DNA of 64,000 bases from Hibiscus mutabilis (GCA_019671005.1 CM033726.1:22443657-22507656); one strand, 5' to 3'. Shown: positions 31,928-46,023, counted from the first letter of the stretch. The notes: generated by a model from the letters alone, not told the origin. Translations and numbers: made by a program.

Positions 31928-33479
31928 AGTCGGGAGTACGAACTACGCATGTGGGCCTTGGTATTGGGCTTTATGACCCTTGTTGGGCTTGAGTCTTGGT
32001 TTGGGCATGGATTTTTGGATAATATCATAAGGGCATTGTGGGAAATTCCATGGGGTAAAAAGAGGGGGAAAGGGACCTTAATTTTTGCATATGTAGAGGA
32101 ATGAGATCACCATGTTGGTTGTCTCCTTCCCTCTTCAAAACTCACCCCCTTGCTCAAACTTTTCCACCAAAAGTAGAATCTTTTAGAGTGAGAGCAAGAA
32201 TCACGTTTTGCTTTGTGAGGGAGTTGTAATCAGCTTGGAGGATCTATCATTCAAGGTAAGTTTTGTTAAAAATGGTGGATTAAGGTGTTTTAGTGGGGGT
32301 TCTTAGGAAGAACGAGAATGGGGTGTTGGAGGATCCATTCTTGGTATAAATTGTGTTTTTAGCTTCCTAATCTCCCCACTAGTGTTGTAACACGTTTACC
32401 ACCCATCTTTAGTAGTCAAAGAGCTTGGTGAGCACTCTAAGGCTCAAGGAAAAGAGAGGGCTTAAGCTGGTAGAATCAAGGGTTGCTGGTATTTTGAAGA
32501 AGGTTAATACACTTCCAATTCCTTGTTTCCTGCATATCATAAAGATGATTGCTTTGTATGCCCTTTTGATGATTGAGTATGCTTGAATAGTCTTGTTGGG
32601 TGTTAATTGAAAAACCTAAAATTGATGTTAATAATTTGTAAAATTGGTAGAAACTGACCCTAAACACCTTTCATAAGTTGTAGGTTGAGTTTTAGGGGTT
32701 ATCAAGCTAATTTAGGGGTTTAAGGTGAGAAGTTCAAACCCTAGACCTGGAAATTTGGGTTCGCGTACAGGTACTAGTGTTTTAGTATCGGTACCCCTCT
32801 CTAGAGAAAGAGTCAAGCTATGAAGGGCGTACCAGTACGGGTTCTCGAGCATCGGTACCCCTTGCTTGTTAAGAATTCCAGTAGTTCTTTTGTGTACCAG
32901 TACTCTTGGGGCCCATCGGTACCCATTGTTGCATTGCCTGAGGAGGCTTTCGTGTACCGGTACGGGTAAGTGAGGGTACCAGTACAAGTGGGAATCGGTA
33001 CGGGGTGATTCATGTACCGATATCCAGTACCGATATGGAGATGAACGTATCGGTACAACTTGGGGATTCATTTATTTTGAACCTAATTTGAGTATCAATT
33101 CCCGTGGAAGAGTACCGGTACCTAGAGGGGAGTACCAGTACCCATAAAGGAGTATCAGTACTCACTAGTCAATCTGTCCAAGAAATTTGAGGTTTCGTTT
33201 GGGGGTTTAATAATTTGAGGTAAAGGTCCTAATGGGTCTCTAGAGGTATGAAATGAGTTGTAAAATTGAGAAAACGGATGTCCAACCCCATATGTGAATA
33301 AATAAGAATAAAATAAGTCTTAAACGTGAGTAAACCTTATAATGGTTAAAGTTGTTGATGTATTGTTATGGAAATGTTGAGTCATGCCATGTGTGCATTG
33401 AATTGATGAGATCCAGATACCCAAGAAATGTGTTGCAACACCATGGTAAGTTGAGGGGATGGTGGTTACCGATTCTACG
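31928..33479 (+). mobile_element. Left piece of a chromovirus LTR, interrupted
   Basis: AT-rich LTR-like sequence with no gene. It lies between the LTR fragment ending at 31927 and the minus-strand element starting at 33480. It carries the densest cluster of GTAYCGRTAC words (32765-33165). Its likely continuation is 45280-46023, which ends TAGGGTGTTACA. The true 5' end of this LTR is missing. The ORFs at 32712-33071 (minus) only read through the repeat cluster. Confidence 0.6.
32765..33165. repeat. Cluster of GTAYCGRTAC-like near-palindromes
   Basis: At least fifteen degenerate copies such as GTATCGGTAC, GTACCAGTAC, GTACCGGTAC, GTACCGATAT and GTATCAGTAC occur at irregular 15-50 bp spacing. 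The same word clusters in the LTRs at 2937-6448, 33480-36919 and 41839-45279. The function is unknown. Confidence 0.8.
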
Positions 33480-36400
33480 TGTAACCCCCTCGACTCGGCC
33501 TAGTCGCAAGACCGAACTGAGCGAGCTAAATTAGGTTTACCGAGGTAAACCATAAAGAAAGAAACTGAAATGCGACCATTTTTTTCTTTTATCTTTTCTA
33601 AATGCAAAATCATTAACCTATTTGTTCGTACTAACATCAGGTGAAAGCTCAACTCAATCGGGCATCGGTTTGACATCTAATTGGCTCAATTGCAAATTAG
33701 GGACCAAATTGCAATTTGATCAATCTAGAGGGACTTAGCACATTTTTAAGTTACCAACCTTTAATTAAGCAGGTTTCATGTTCTCATGTCAAAATCAGCT
33801 CGATTGGAAAATTCAAACTCATTCAATTGCATCTATAACATTTAGGGACCAAAACACAAGAAAATGGAACTCCACTTACATGACATTAACTGAATTAACA
33901 GACAACTGTATCAATATGCGTGCCACCATATCAATATGGTGCCTTACACAAGCCTGTTCTATTTTGATACACTGCAACCAGTTTTAGTACGCCTAGCTGG
34001 CAGTTCGAAAATGTTTGACAACCGTATCGATACAGTATGGTAGTGTTTCGGTACGCGAGTTTTGTCCTAAAAAGCAGATTCCAGTAAAAAAAATCCGTAC
34101 CGATACATCCAAGCCCGTATCGAAACACCATGCTTATTTTTGCCTAACTGTACCGATATGGTCCCCCGCGTATCGGTACGCCCGGGCCTATAATGTCACA
34201 TTTAGCTGGTTTAACAAGCTCTTAGCCCATCAAAAACACTCTAACATGCTTCTAACATACATCCAACATATTCAGGATACAATTCTCAGCATAGTGTCAC
34301 AGACTCAATATCAATTCATGGCATTTTGCAACAAACGTAAATCTATAGGCATGCAACCTAGAAAACCATTCAAGTAAAACGTGAAACTTCAAACCATCAC
34401 CAAAAACAAACCACAAATGCCATTTACAACCTTAGAGCAATCAAACAAACTTGCTCAAACAGCGAGTTTATCAAAACATCTCCCAAAACCAAAATGAGTA
34501 CCCCATTGCCTTTATTACTTATAGTCTAGTCCAACATACTTTGGTAAACGAGTCTTGCTATGATCCCTTGCTCCTTGCTACCTCCAAAGCTCTCAATTTT
34601 CTGCATTGATGGACAATAAGAGCGTAAGCACTCAAGGCTTAGTGATGACGCTTAGAAACAAAACACCACCAATGCGTTTAAAACCATTTCTCAACATTAT
34701 ATTGAAACTTATTTCAAAAACCCTTTAAAACATTATCATGCCTTTAAAACCATTCACTTAACATCTTTAAAACCATCATATTGACCATATACAACATGTA
34801 TCATTAACCAATAGCAAGTCCTATTGCTCAACCTCAATTTAAGCCTTCCCATGCATAACTACCATATGCAAAGCTTAAAGAGCAAACATGTATAAATCAC
34901 ATCATACAACATAACCCCTTTCAATGATACATTAACAATTATATTGGCTTACAAGTGATCATTAAACAAGTCCATTAACAAAATAGTTCATCGGATACAC
35001 GGATTCAACAAGTGTTCAACCAACACTTCAAGCCATCTCAATCGAAATAGTGATACAATAACAATTGCGGTACATTACCAATCGGGTACACTTTTCAACC
35101 CACGGAGACACCAACCCCAATTATCGGTAGACGCTTTATCCACTAACTGGAGTCTACGGTACTGTTTAACCCCTCTACCATTAGGGTACTTGAATGGAGT
35201 TTTAGGTACACAGATCTAAACCCCTAAACATCCAAGGCTACTTATTATAGTGCACTCAATCCTATGGGCGACCAACTATATCCGATAAAAATTTTAAAAC
35301 CACATCACTTGCCAATATAATTAACCATTAATATTTACCTCACTGTTTTTAACAATCATTAACCAAACCATTATTCCAAAGCAACAACTATGCTTTAAAC
35401 CACAAGTATAAACCTTATACTTTCAAGGATCACCTACCATGTGCATCCTTCAGCATTTAATGCTCAAATATAGTATATCAAATACTTTAAAACATGCTTA
35501 AACAGTAGGTAACATGTAAATCAAAACAAGTGCATAAAACCATTAATGCTAGCATGACCGAGAGAGAAAATCCACTTTTACTTACTTTCGAGTTTAAACC
35601 AGCGTATCAAGCTAAGTTTAAACTCCCATAAACCACCTTTAAAACATTCCAAAGCTGGAATCCACGTTCTCACTCACCGATACGCGAAGCCTTGATTTGC
35701 CGATGCAAAATTAAGCGTCCAAAGCCTCCAATGCTACACCGTTCACTTCCAAAACAACCTCCCCTATTTAAACCATATAACAACAGAGGATTAATGCATC
35801 TTCATGTATTTACAATACTGCAACAATAGATCCTCACGATTTCTTGCATTCACCTCACAATTACCTAACCACAACAACCGAAAACTTCAACTAATCCTTC
35901 CCATACACAACCCAGACACTACCTAACAATCTACCACCCCTTTTATCATCAATTAACATCTAGAAATAGAATCAAATCAACCTAACACCTTCAACAAACA
36001 CACAGCCACCATAACACCTCAAAAACACAAATCTAGCAACCTAAACAATTAGAGATTCAAGAGTTTCTGGATTCCATTGGTAAAATTGACTTATCAACAT
36101 CATTAAACATCCAAAATATGATCAAAAACAATTTATAACACTGGAAAATTAGATTCAATTCGAATATTTCATTATTTCATCAATTTCACCCAATTAAATC
36201 TATATAAAAACATAAAATCTAATTATAAACCATAAATCAAGGATCAAATACTTGGGAATATCAATAAAGAACCATTTAACAGAGGAGATCATGGACCTTA
36301 CCCCTGTTATGTGATTTCTCCCTCAATTTGCTTGTTTAAAGCTAAGAAAACATAAAATTTCAATGAGATTTTGTAAAACAAAAGTTAAAGAATCAAGTTA

Positions 36401-36919
36401 GAATCAATAATCTGAGTGAAAAGAATCCCTCACCTCTGGATTTTGATGAAATTATGAGTGTTTGGCAGAAAAGAAGTTGAGAGAAAAGGTTTAGGAAAAA
36501 GTTACGTAAATTTTCTTTAAAAGCAAATAACTAACATAGATGTTTTAATCCCTCTTAAACCACCTTTAAAACACATGTTTAAAATGATTTAATTGAAGGG
36601 AGAAACCACCAGAAAAAACTCGGTAATTTAGCTCCTTAAGGATTCTATGAATTTGACCCTTTTCATTTTAGTCACTTTAAAATAGTTTTCAAAAATCGCA
36701 TTTTGGTCACTAACTAAAATGTCACATTTCCAAATTCCATTTTCAAAAATTGATTCCACCAAAAATCAATATATATTAAAAGATAATTTTTAACTATTTT
36801 CCCACATTTTTATCTTTCCAAAAAATATACGGTCCCGAATCCGACTCGAATATCTAACCTGGTCCACTGGACCGTCTAATAAACCTCAAAACTGCTAGGC
36901 CCAAAACTAGGGCATTACA
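33480..36919 (-). mobile_element. 3' LTR of the minus-strand chromovirus (left copy)
   Basis: The plus strand reads TGTAACCCCCTCGAC...GGGCATTACA. It is 3440 bp and nearly collinear with 41839-45279. It contains a GTAYCGRTAC cluster at about 33900-34185. ORFs within it on either strand are not conserved between the two copies and are taken as chance. Confidence 0.88.
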
Positions 36920-36936
36920 ACTCTCCCCCACTTAAG
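36920..36936 (-). other. Polypurine tract of the minus-strand chromovirus
   Basis: The minus strand reads CTTAAGTGGGGGAGAGT immediately before its 3' LTR, after the family block ATTTCGAGGATGAAATTT. Confidence 0.85.
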
Positions 36937-36939
36937 AAA

Positions 36940-39900
36940 TTTCATCCTCGAAATTTACCTGGAGGAAACAGATGCGGAAACTGCTCCAGCATCTCCGACT
37001 TACATTCCTATGTGGCTTCCTTAACTCTGCGGTGCCTCCACAACACCTTAACTTGTTCAACCGTCTTGCCACGAAGAACCTTACTGCTGGTATTAAGAAC
37101 CTCTACAGGTTCTTCATCATAGGATAGGTACGGCCTCAACTCAATATCTTCCACTGGCATAACATGCGAATGATTCAACTGATACCTTAGCAACATCGAA
37201 ACATGAAACACATCATGAATCTTCTCCAACTCAGGAGGTAACCTCAAACGGTAAGCGACAGGACCCACACGCTCAAAAATCTCGTGCGGTCCAATAAACC
37301 TCAGGCTAAGCTTCCCTTTCCGCCTAAAATGCATCACCTTCTTCAAAGGCGATACCTTCAAAAACACTGTCACCAACATCATACTCTATATCTCTATGCC
37401 TCAAATTCGCATAGGATTTTTAACGGTCCGAAGCCATTTTCAAGCGCTCACATATCAACTTTACTTTCTCATTCGTGCCTTTTAAAATGTTAGGCAAGGA
37501 AATATGCTTCTCCCCAACCTCAGCTCAGCACACGGGCGTACGACACCTCCTTCCATACAACGCCTCATACGGTGCCATTGTATACTAGCCTGATAACTGT
37601 TATTATAAGCAAACTCCACCAATGGTAGTTGCTTCTCCCATGTTCCCTAGAACTCAATAATGCAGCACTTCAACATATCCTTGAGAACCTGAGTCGCACG
37701 CTCCGACTGACCATCCGACTGAGGATGATACAAAGTGCTGAAATTTAGTCTCGTCCCCAGAGCACAGTGTAAGCACATCCAAAACCATACCACAAAACGT
37801 GGATCTCTATCCGAAACTATGGATTTAGGTACCTCATACAAACACACAACCTCGGAGATGTATAGATCGACCAACCTATCCAAGGTATGTGTAGTATGCA
37901 TTGGCACAAAATGCGCACACTTCGTAAACCAATCAACAATCACCCAAATGGAATCCTTCTTGGTCGGTGTCAAAGGCAATCTAGACACAAAATCCATGGT
38001 GATCCTTTCCCACTTCTATTCTGGTATCCTTAACGATTGCAACAACCCAAAAGGAAACTGATGCTCAGCCTTAACCCGCTGACATACCATGCAACGAGAA
38101 ACAAAATCAGCAACATTTTTCTTCAGCCTAACCCAATAGTACTCTTCCTTCAACCCACGATACATCTTAGTACTATCGGGATGCATAGCAAAAGGACTAG
38201 AACACGCTTCGGTAAGAATGGTACGCCTCAACTCTTCATCTTCAGGCACCACAATTCGACCTTTGAAACACAACACCCCACATTATTGAAATAAAAATCC
38301 ATAGGATTTCTATCCATAATATCCTTTACATGCGGCACCAAACTCTCATCATGTGGTTGCCTCTCCTTAATCAACTGTGACAATGGCGGTTTCACTTGTA
38401 ACTCAGCCAACAAACCACCGTCACCCGTCAGGCTCAAGTGAGCAAACATAGCTCTCAACTCCACAACTACTTTCCCACTCAAAGCATCTGCGACAACGTT
38501 GGCTTTTCCTGGATGATATTCAATGATCAACTCATAATCTTTAAGCAACTCAAGCCACCTCCATTGCCTAAGATTCAGCTCCTTCTGGGACATCAAATAC
38601 TAAAAGCTCTTATGATCCGTATAAACCACACACTTTTTGCCATAAAAGGTAATGTCTCCAGATTTTCAAGGCAAACACAACCACAACAAGCTCAAGATCA
38701 TAGGTAGGGTAATTACGCTCATGCACCTTCAATTGCCTAGATGCATACAGAATACCTTACTTTCTTGCATCAACATGCAACCAAGCCCAACATATGACAG
38801 ATCACTATAAACAACAAACTCCTTTCCCGATTCAGGTTGAACCAAGACTGGAGCTCGCGTCAAAGCTTCCTTCAACCTTTCGCAAGCTTGCTGCCTATCC
38901 TGCATCCACTCAAACCGAATATTCTTATACAACAACTTGGTTAAGGGTGCAGCCAAACTGGAGAAGCCTTCCACAAACCTACGGTAATAACTAGCCAAAC
39001 CAAGAAAACTCCAGACTTCTGTTACCGACTTAGGCACCTTCCAACTCATCACAGCCTCAACCTTATGCGGATCAACACGAATTCCCTCAGCCGACACAAC
39101 ATGCCCAAGGAAAGCAACCTCCCTAAGCCAAAACTTACACTTGCTTAACTTGGCATACAATTGATTAGCCAACAACGTCTGAAGCACAATCCGCAAATGT
39201 CTATCATGATCCTCCTCAATACGAGAGTATACTAGGATATCATCAATAAACACCACCACAAACTAATCCAAAAACTCATGGAACACCCAGTTCATCATGT
39301 CCATGAAAGCAGCCGGTGCGTTGGTCAAACCAAACGGCATCACAAGAAACTCATAATGCCTGTACCTCGTACGAAAGCTGTCTTGGGTACATCCACATCA
39401 TTCACCTTCAACTGGTAGTACCCATACCTCAAATCGATTTAGAAAACACCGAGGCACCCCTAAACTAATCAAAAGGGTCATCTATATGCGGCAACGGATA
39501 TTTGTTCTTTATCGTCAACTTGTTCAACTTCCGATAATCTATACACATCCGCAACATACCATTCTTCTTCTTTACAAACAACACCGGCGTGCCCAAGGTG
39601 AAATACTTGGTCTAATGAACCCACAATCAAGCAACTCCTACAATTGCATCTTCAACTCCTTCGGGGCCATGCGAAACAAAGCAATAGACACTGGTGCCGT
39701 ATTCGCATAGGTTTTAATGCCAAACTCTACTTTACGGTCAGGTGGCAACCCAAGCAATTCTTCGAGAAAAACACCCAAAAACTCATATACGGTGCAAATA
39801 TCCTGCACCCTCAACTCCTTTGAACCAGGATTCATCACATAGGCCAAGAAAGCCTGACATCTGGAACCCAACATATGACTCGCTTCTAAAGATGAAACAG

Positions 39901-40375
39901 CATTAGACAAGAACTTGGCATTCTCGCCAACAAGCACCACTTCGAAATCATCCAACAACCTCAAAAATATCCGTTTGGTCTCAAAATCCACCATGGCTCG
40001 ATGCTCGGTCAACCAATCCATGCCCAAAATAATATCAAAGCCATGGAATGGCAACTCCATCAGATCCACAGCAAAAACATGACCTTGAACCATCAACGAG
40101 CACCTATGATACAACTTCCTAACTACAACTGTCTCCCCAAGAGAACTGGTCACTCTAACACCCACATTTAGAATTTCAACAGGTATATCAAGCAACTGGG
40201 CATGCTCACACAATATGTATGAATGAGTAGAACCAGAATCAACTAATGAATACAATGACAAGGACTGTAAAGAGAAAGTACCTACAATCACATCGGTGTC
40301 ATTGCAACCCTCGCGGTGCGTATACACTCTAGCCGGCCCACCTCCCTTAGGTTGGATAGCAATAGTATGAGCCAC
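36940..40375 (-). pseudogene. Decayed pol of the minus-strand chromovirus
   Basis: Minus-strand order: protease VDSGSTHSYILC with FDIILGMDWL and a long open stretch (40375-39638); RT start around 39640-39260 with stops and shifts; VVFIDDILVYSR, FLGHVVSAEGIRVDP and SFLGLASYYRRFV (39259-38729); RNase H VYSDLSYVGLGCML and YHPGKANVVADALSGK (to 38450); integrase zinc region MHPDSTKMYRGLKEEYYW (38276-38016); integrase core DFVSRLPLTPTKKDSIWVIVD to TLYHPQSDGQSERATQ (37997-37647); GPY/F-like RFIGPHEIFERVGPVAYRL; and a chromodomain EEPVEVLNTSSKVLRGKTVE. In the chromodomain the conserved Trp after KEAT is now TAG. Several in-frame stops and frameshifts make it non-functional as read. Confidence 0.88.
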
Positions 40376-41559
40376 AGTCTGCTGTCCACCCCTTCGACGC
40401 TGAAACGACCCACGACTACGACCACAGCCTTGCTGCAGAGCAATAACAGGTGCAACACCCTACCCACCTCGAGCCAACAACGGTCAATCACGCCTCCGAT
40501 GGTCGCCAGACCCACAACTCCAACAACATTGTCCACAACAGGTGCAAGTGCCTGAACCTCCCTGGCCAGACGTAGAAAATCTCACCTCAGATGATCTCGG
40601 GATCTACAAACCAACAGGTGTTAAACGACACACTAACCTGGGTACCCTGCCCTTGGGCTCCATGTCCCCCAACACCTCTGCCATGCCTCAGCTCCGGACG
40701 AAACCTCTTGTCATGGTGTCTCTTAGCTGACCACCGTTAGACCCAGAATCAGTAGCTCTATTACCCGAGCTAAAGCCTTGCGACCCAGAAGCCAAACCAA
40801 GATTCTGCTCTACATCCTTGGCCCGCAAAACCAACACATCAAAATCGGTGTAATCAGTAGCAAGCATGTATGTCTTAACCTCCTACCCAAGCCCGTAGCA
40901 GAAACAATCACATCGCTGGCGATCGCCAGGGACCAACCCATGTGCGTACTGACTTAGCCTCACAAACCGCACCTCATACTCTGCCACAGACATACTGCCT
41001 TGCACCAAAGCCATGAACTCCCGCTTCCTATTGTCCTGATATCAGACTCCCAAATACTTCTTCTAGAAAACACTAAAAAAGAACTTACAGGTAACATCAT
41101 CGGTCATCATACCGAAAGTCGTGGTAGTCCACCATGTATAAGCATCACCCTGTAGCAGGGAAACAACACAACCCAACTTATGGGCATCAGTACACCCCAT
41201 CTGTCCCATTATCCTCTCAGTACTGGCCAACCAGCCCTCAGAAGCCTCAGGCGACAAACCTCAGAACTCCACTCCGCCCAAACTGCGAAGACGCTCAAGC
41301 GGCAAACCCTACCCAACAACCGATGGTGCTGAAACATAAACACCCACAACTGCTACCTGAAAAGTATCGATCATGGCCTAAATCAGCGGTGCCATATCAC
41401 CCATCCCTTGCCCAGCTAGCACGGGTGGTACTTGCTCCACTCCCTCAGGTGGAATAGGTGGGGACGGTGGCAACCCTCCAGAGGTACAACATCACCCTCA
41501 ACATCCTGCCCAATGGCAGCAACCATCGCACCAGATCGCAACTCTCTCCTCGGTCCCAT
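40376..41559 (-). pseudogene. Decayed gag of the minus-strand chromovirus
   Basis: A likely start ATG lies at 41559 (reading MGPRRELRSG). A Gag core follows: EASEGWLASTERIMGQMGCT and LGCVVSLLQGDAYTWW (41257-41063), then, after shifts, KREFMALVQGSMSVAEYEVR and LVPGDRQRCDCF. A degenerate zinc knuckle (SCGSGDHRRRD) lies near 40490-40520. Stops and frameshifts interrupt it. It leads directly into the protease. Confidence 0.78.
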
Positions 41560-41821
41560 CCTGCTAAAATATATCTAAGGCATGATAATCATTTCAAAAC
41601 AAAAAAGTCAGGCCAGCTTCAAGCAAGGATCCAAGACTTCCATTTCAAAAATCAAAACTTTCCAGACTATAATAATAAGGCAATAGGTTTCCCAAAATTT
41701 CCCCCAACATGGCATAAAGCAATCACCGTACATATTACAATCACTGTGTATTTTAAACATCAGGTAACAACTCACGATCACATTACAACAATCAAACTTA
41801 CTCCCAACTATCGAAAACCTA

Positions 41822-41833
41822 GCTTTGATACCA
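41822..41833 (-). other. Primer binding site of the minus-strand chromovirus
   Basis: The minus strand reads TGGTATCAAAGC five bases inside the 5' LTR end (41839). This is one base off the TGGTATCAGAGC initiator tRNA-Met site seen at 14986. Confidence 0.82.
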
Positions 41834-41838
41834 CCAAA

Positions 41839-44800
41839 TGTAACCCCCTCGACCCAGCCTAGTCGCAAGACCGGACCGAGCAAGCTACATTAGGTTTACC
41901 GACTTAAACCATAAAGAAAGAAACTAAAATGCGACCATTTTTTTCTTTTATCTTGTCTAAATGCAAAATCATCAACCTATTTGTTAATACTAACATCAGG
42001 TGAAAACTCAACTCAATCGGGAGTCGGTTTGACATCCAATTGGCTCAATTGTAAATTAGGGACCAAATTGTAATTTGATCAATCTACAGGGGCTTAGCAC
42101 ATTTTTAGGTTACCAACCTTTAATTAAGCAGGTTTCATGTTCTCACATCAAAAATCAGCTCGATTCGAACATTCAAACTCATTCGATTGCATCCATAACA
42201 TTCAGGGACCAAAACACAATAAAACATAACTCCACTTCCATGACATTAACTAAATTAACAGACAATTGTACTGATGCGCGTGCCACCGTATCGATATGGT
42301 GCCTTACACAAGCCTGTTCTATTTCGATACACTACAACCCGTTTCGGTACGCCTAGCTGGCAGTTTGAAAATGTTTGACAATCGTACTGATACGGTATGG
42401 TAGTGTTTCAGTATGCGAGTTTTGTCCCAAAAAGCAGATTCCAGTAAAGAAAATCCATACCGATACATACAAGCCCGTATCAAAACCTTATGCTTATTTT
42501 TTCCTAACCGTACCGATAAGGTCCCCCGCATATCGGTACGTCTGGGCCTGTAATGTCACATTTAGCTGGTTTAACAAGCTCTTAGCCCATATAAAACACT
42601 CTAACATGCTTCTAACATACATCCAACATATTCAGGATACAATTCTCAGTATAGCATCACATACTCAACATCAATTCAAGGTATTTTGCAACAAACGTAA
42701 ATCTATAGGCATGCAACCTAGAAAACCATTCAAGTAAAACGTGAAACTTCAAACCATCACCAAAAACAAACCACAAAATCCATTTACAACCTTAGAGCAA
42801 TCAAACAAACTTGCTCAAACAAGGAGTTTATCAAAACATCTCCCAAAACCAAAACGAGTACCCCATTCCCTTTATTACTTATAGTCTAGTCCAACATACT
42901 TTGGTAAACGAGTCTTGCTATGATCCCTTGCTCATTGCTGCCTCCAATGCTCTCAATTTTCTGTATTGATGGACAATATGAGCATAAGCACACAAGGCTT
43001 AGTGAGATGCGCTCACAAACAATACACCACCAATGCGTTTAAAACCATTTCTCAACATTACATTAAAACTTATTTTAAACAACCATTAAAACATTATCAT
43101 GCCTTTAAAACCATGCACTTAACATCTTTAAAACCAGTATATTGACCATATGCAACATGTATCATTAACCAACAGCAAGTCCCATTGCTCAACTTCAATT
43201 TAAGCATTCCCATGCATAACTACCATATGCAAAGCTTAAAGAGCAAACATGTATAAATCACATCATACAACATAACCCCTTTCAATGATACATTAACAAT
43301 TATATTGGCTTACAAGTGATCATTAAACAAGTCCATTAACAAAAGAGTTTATCGGATACATGGGTTCAACAAGTGTCCAACTAACACTTCAAGCCATCTC
43401 AACCAGAATAGAGATACAATAACAATCACGGTACATTACCAATCGGGTACAATTTTCAACCCATGAGGACACCAACTCCAATCATCGGTTAGACGCTTTA
43501 TCCACTAATGGGAGTCTACAGTACTGTTTAACACCTCTACCGTTAGGGTACTCAGATGGAATTTTTGGTACACGGTTCTAAACCCCTCAACATCCAATGC
43601 GACTTATTATAGTGCACTCAATCCTATGGCTGACCAACTATATCCGACAACAATTTTAAAACCACATCACTTGCCAATATAATTAACCATTTAACATTCA
43701 CCTCACTGTTTTTAACAAGCATTAACCAAACCATTATTCCAAATCAACAACTATGCTTTAAACCACAAGTATAAACCATATACGTTTAAGGATCACTTAC
43801 CATGTGCATGCTTCAGCATTTAATGCTCAAATACAGTATATTAAATACTTTAAAACATGCTTAAACAATAGGTAACATGTAAATCAAAACAAGTGCATAA
43901 AACCATTAACACTAGCACGACCAAGAGAGAAAATCCACTTTTACTTACTTCAGAGTTTAAACCAGCATATCAAGCTAAGTTTAAACTCCCATAAACCACC
44001 TTTAAAACATTCCAAAGCTGGAATCCACATTCTCACTCACCGATACGCGAAGCCTTTATTTGCCGACGCAAAATCAAGTGTCTAAAGCCTCTAATGCTAC
44101 ACCGTTCGCTTCCAAAACAACCTCACCTGTTTAAACCACATAACAACAGATGATTAATGCATCTCCATGCATTTACAATACCGCAACAACAGATCCTCAT
44201 GGATTCTTGCATTCACCTCACAATTACCCAACTCAAAACAACCGAAAACTTCAACTAATCCTTCCCATACACAACCCAGTCACAACCTAACGACCTGCCA
44301 CCACTTTTATCATCAATTAACATCTAGAAATAGAATCAAATCAACCTAAAACCTTCAGCAAACACACAACCACCATAACACCTCAAAAACACAAATCTAA
44401 CAACATAAACAATTAGAGATTCAAGAGTTTCAGGATTCTTTTGATAAAATTGACTTATCAACATCATTAAACATCTAAAATATGTTCAAAAACAATTTAT
44501 AACACTGGAAATTAGATTCAATTCGAATCTTTCATTATTTCATCAATTTCACCCAATTAAATCTATATAAAAACATAAAATCAAATTATAAACCATAAAT
44601 CAAGGATCAAATGCTTGGGAATATCAATAAAGAACCATTTAACAGAGGATATCATGGACCTTACCCATGTTATGTGGTTTCTCCCTCAATTTGCTTGTTT
44701 AAAGATAAGAAAACATAAAATTACAATGAGATTTTGTAAAACAAAGTTAAAGAATCAAGTTAGAATCAATAATCTGAGTGAAAAGAATCCCTCACCTCTG

Positions 44801-45279
44801 GATTTTGATGAAATTCTGAGTGTTTGGCAGAAAAGAACTTGAGAGAAAAGGTTTAGGAAAAAGTTACGTAAATTTTCTTTAAAAGCAAATAACTAACTTA
44901 GATATTTTAATCCCTCTTAAACCACCTTTAAAACACATGTTTAAAATGATTTAATTGAAGGGAGAAGCCACCAGAAAAACTTGATAATTTAGCTCCTTAA
45001 GGATTCTAAGAATTTGACCCTTTTCATTTTAGTCTCTTTAAAACAATTTTAAAAAATTGCATTTGGTCACTAAATAAAATGTTATATTTCCAAATTACAT
45101 TTTCAAAAATTGATTACACCAGAAATCAATATATATTAAAACATGATTTTTAAATATTTTTCCATATTTTTATCTTTTCGAAAAATATACAATCCTAAAC
45201 CCGACTCGAATCTCTAACCCGATCCACCAGACCATCTAATAAACCTTAAAACTGCTAGGACCAAAACCAGGGCATTACT
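41839..45279 (-). mobile_element. 5' LTR of the minus-strand chromovirus (right copy)
   Basis: The plus strand reads TGTAACCCCCTCGAC...GGGCATTAC followed by T where the family has A, so the very last base seems mutated. It is collinear with 33480-36919. It includes a GTAYCGRTAC cluster at about 42260-42545. Confidence 0.85.
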
Positions 45280-46023
45280 TTATGTGACTCGACCTTATTT
45301 GTATGTGCTCGAGGGATGATTTCGAGCAGGGTGTATGATCTGATTGTGTGTGACCGGCCTCACCCAGGGTGTATGTTCTGATACTGCATGGCCCAGCCTC
45401 ACCCGGAGTGTACGTACCGATGCTATGTGACACGGGCTCACTCCTATATGGTATGGTATGGTATGGTATGTGGGCCTTGTGAGCCCTTAATTGGTTGATA
45501 TATGATTGATGATTGATCATGTTGATCCCATGTGTTTAAGCGACAGAGTAGCGACACTTGATATTCATGCTTGCTTAATCATTGTTGACTACATGCTTAT
45601 GTTTATGGTCTGCATGAAGTATAGTAGAATAGAGGTGTATCCACTGAGCTTTCGAGCTCAGCGTTTGGAATTGTTATTTCATTACGCAGGTCTTTAGGTT
45701 GCTGCGTACTTGCAAGGAGCCATCGGAGTAGGACTTTAGTTCATCGATATGCGAAGAGTACAATACTTAGATTTGTATGGGCAATGTATTAATAGGACCC
45801 TTATGTTTTGAAATCTGTAACTCGTATTGATTTATTTCCATATCAAATGTTTTGAATTATTATGTTTTTAACTGGAGCTCCAAAGTAACGCTTGAATATT
45901 TGTATAACTCTTTTTAATTTAATATGGTTTATGAACTATAGATTTGGGCTAAACTCGCTCAAAATTTTTACAAATGGGTTTGTGCTTGAGGCCCAATGTG
46001 ACACTGAGTTTTAGGGTGTTACA
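45280..46023 (+). mobile_element. Right piece of the interrupted plus-strand chromovirus LTR
   Basis: It ends TTTTAGGGTGTTACA, the usual LTR terminus, and begins at the right border of the minus-strand insertion. It contains a loosely repeated ~50-bp GC-richer block (45340-45440, CCTCACCC...GTGTATG) and (TATGG)n near 45446-45471. No gene. Confidence 0.65.

Larger units (their letters stand above)
33480..45279 (-). mobile_element. Complete but decayed chromovirus, minus strand (11.8 kb)
   Basis: Two LTRs of ~3.44 kb (33480-36919 and 41839-45279) enclose, read on the minus strand, a primer site, gag with zinc knuckle, protease, RT, RNase H, integrase and chromodomain, and a polypurine tract. 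It inserted into the plus-strand LTR 31928-33479/45280-46023. The left flank CTACG (33475-33479) and right flank TTATG (45280-45284) could be a TSD with two C-to-T changes, but this is weak. The coding regions have stops and frameshifts. Confidence 0.88.

Noticed and set aside
32712..33071. Tyrosine/arginine-rich protein on the minus strand
   Set aside because: The ORF only reads through the GTAYCGRTAC repeat cluster.
33475..45284. Firm TSD for the minus-strand chromovirus
   Set aside because: CTACG versus TTATG needs two changes plus a mutated LTR end; mentioned only as possible.
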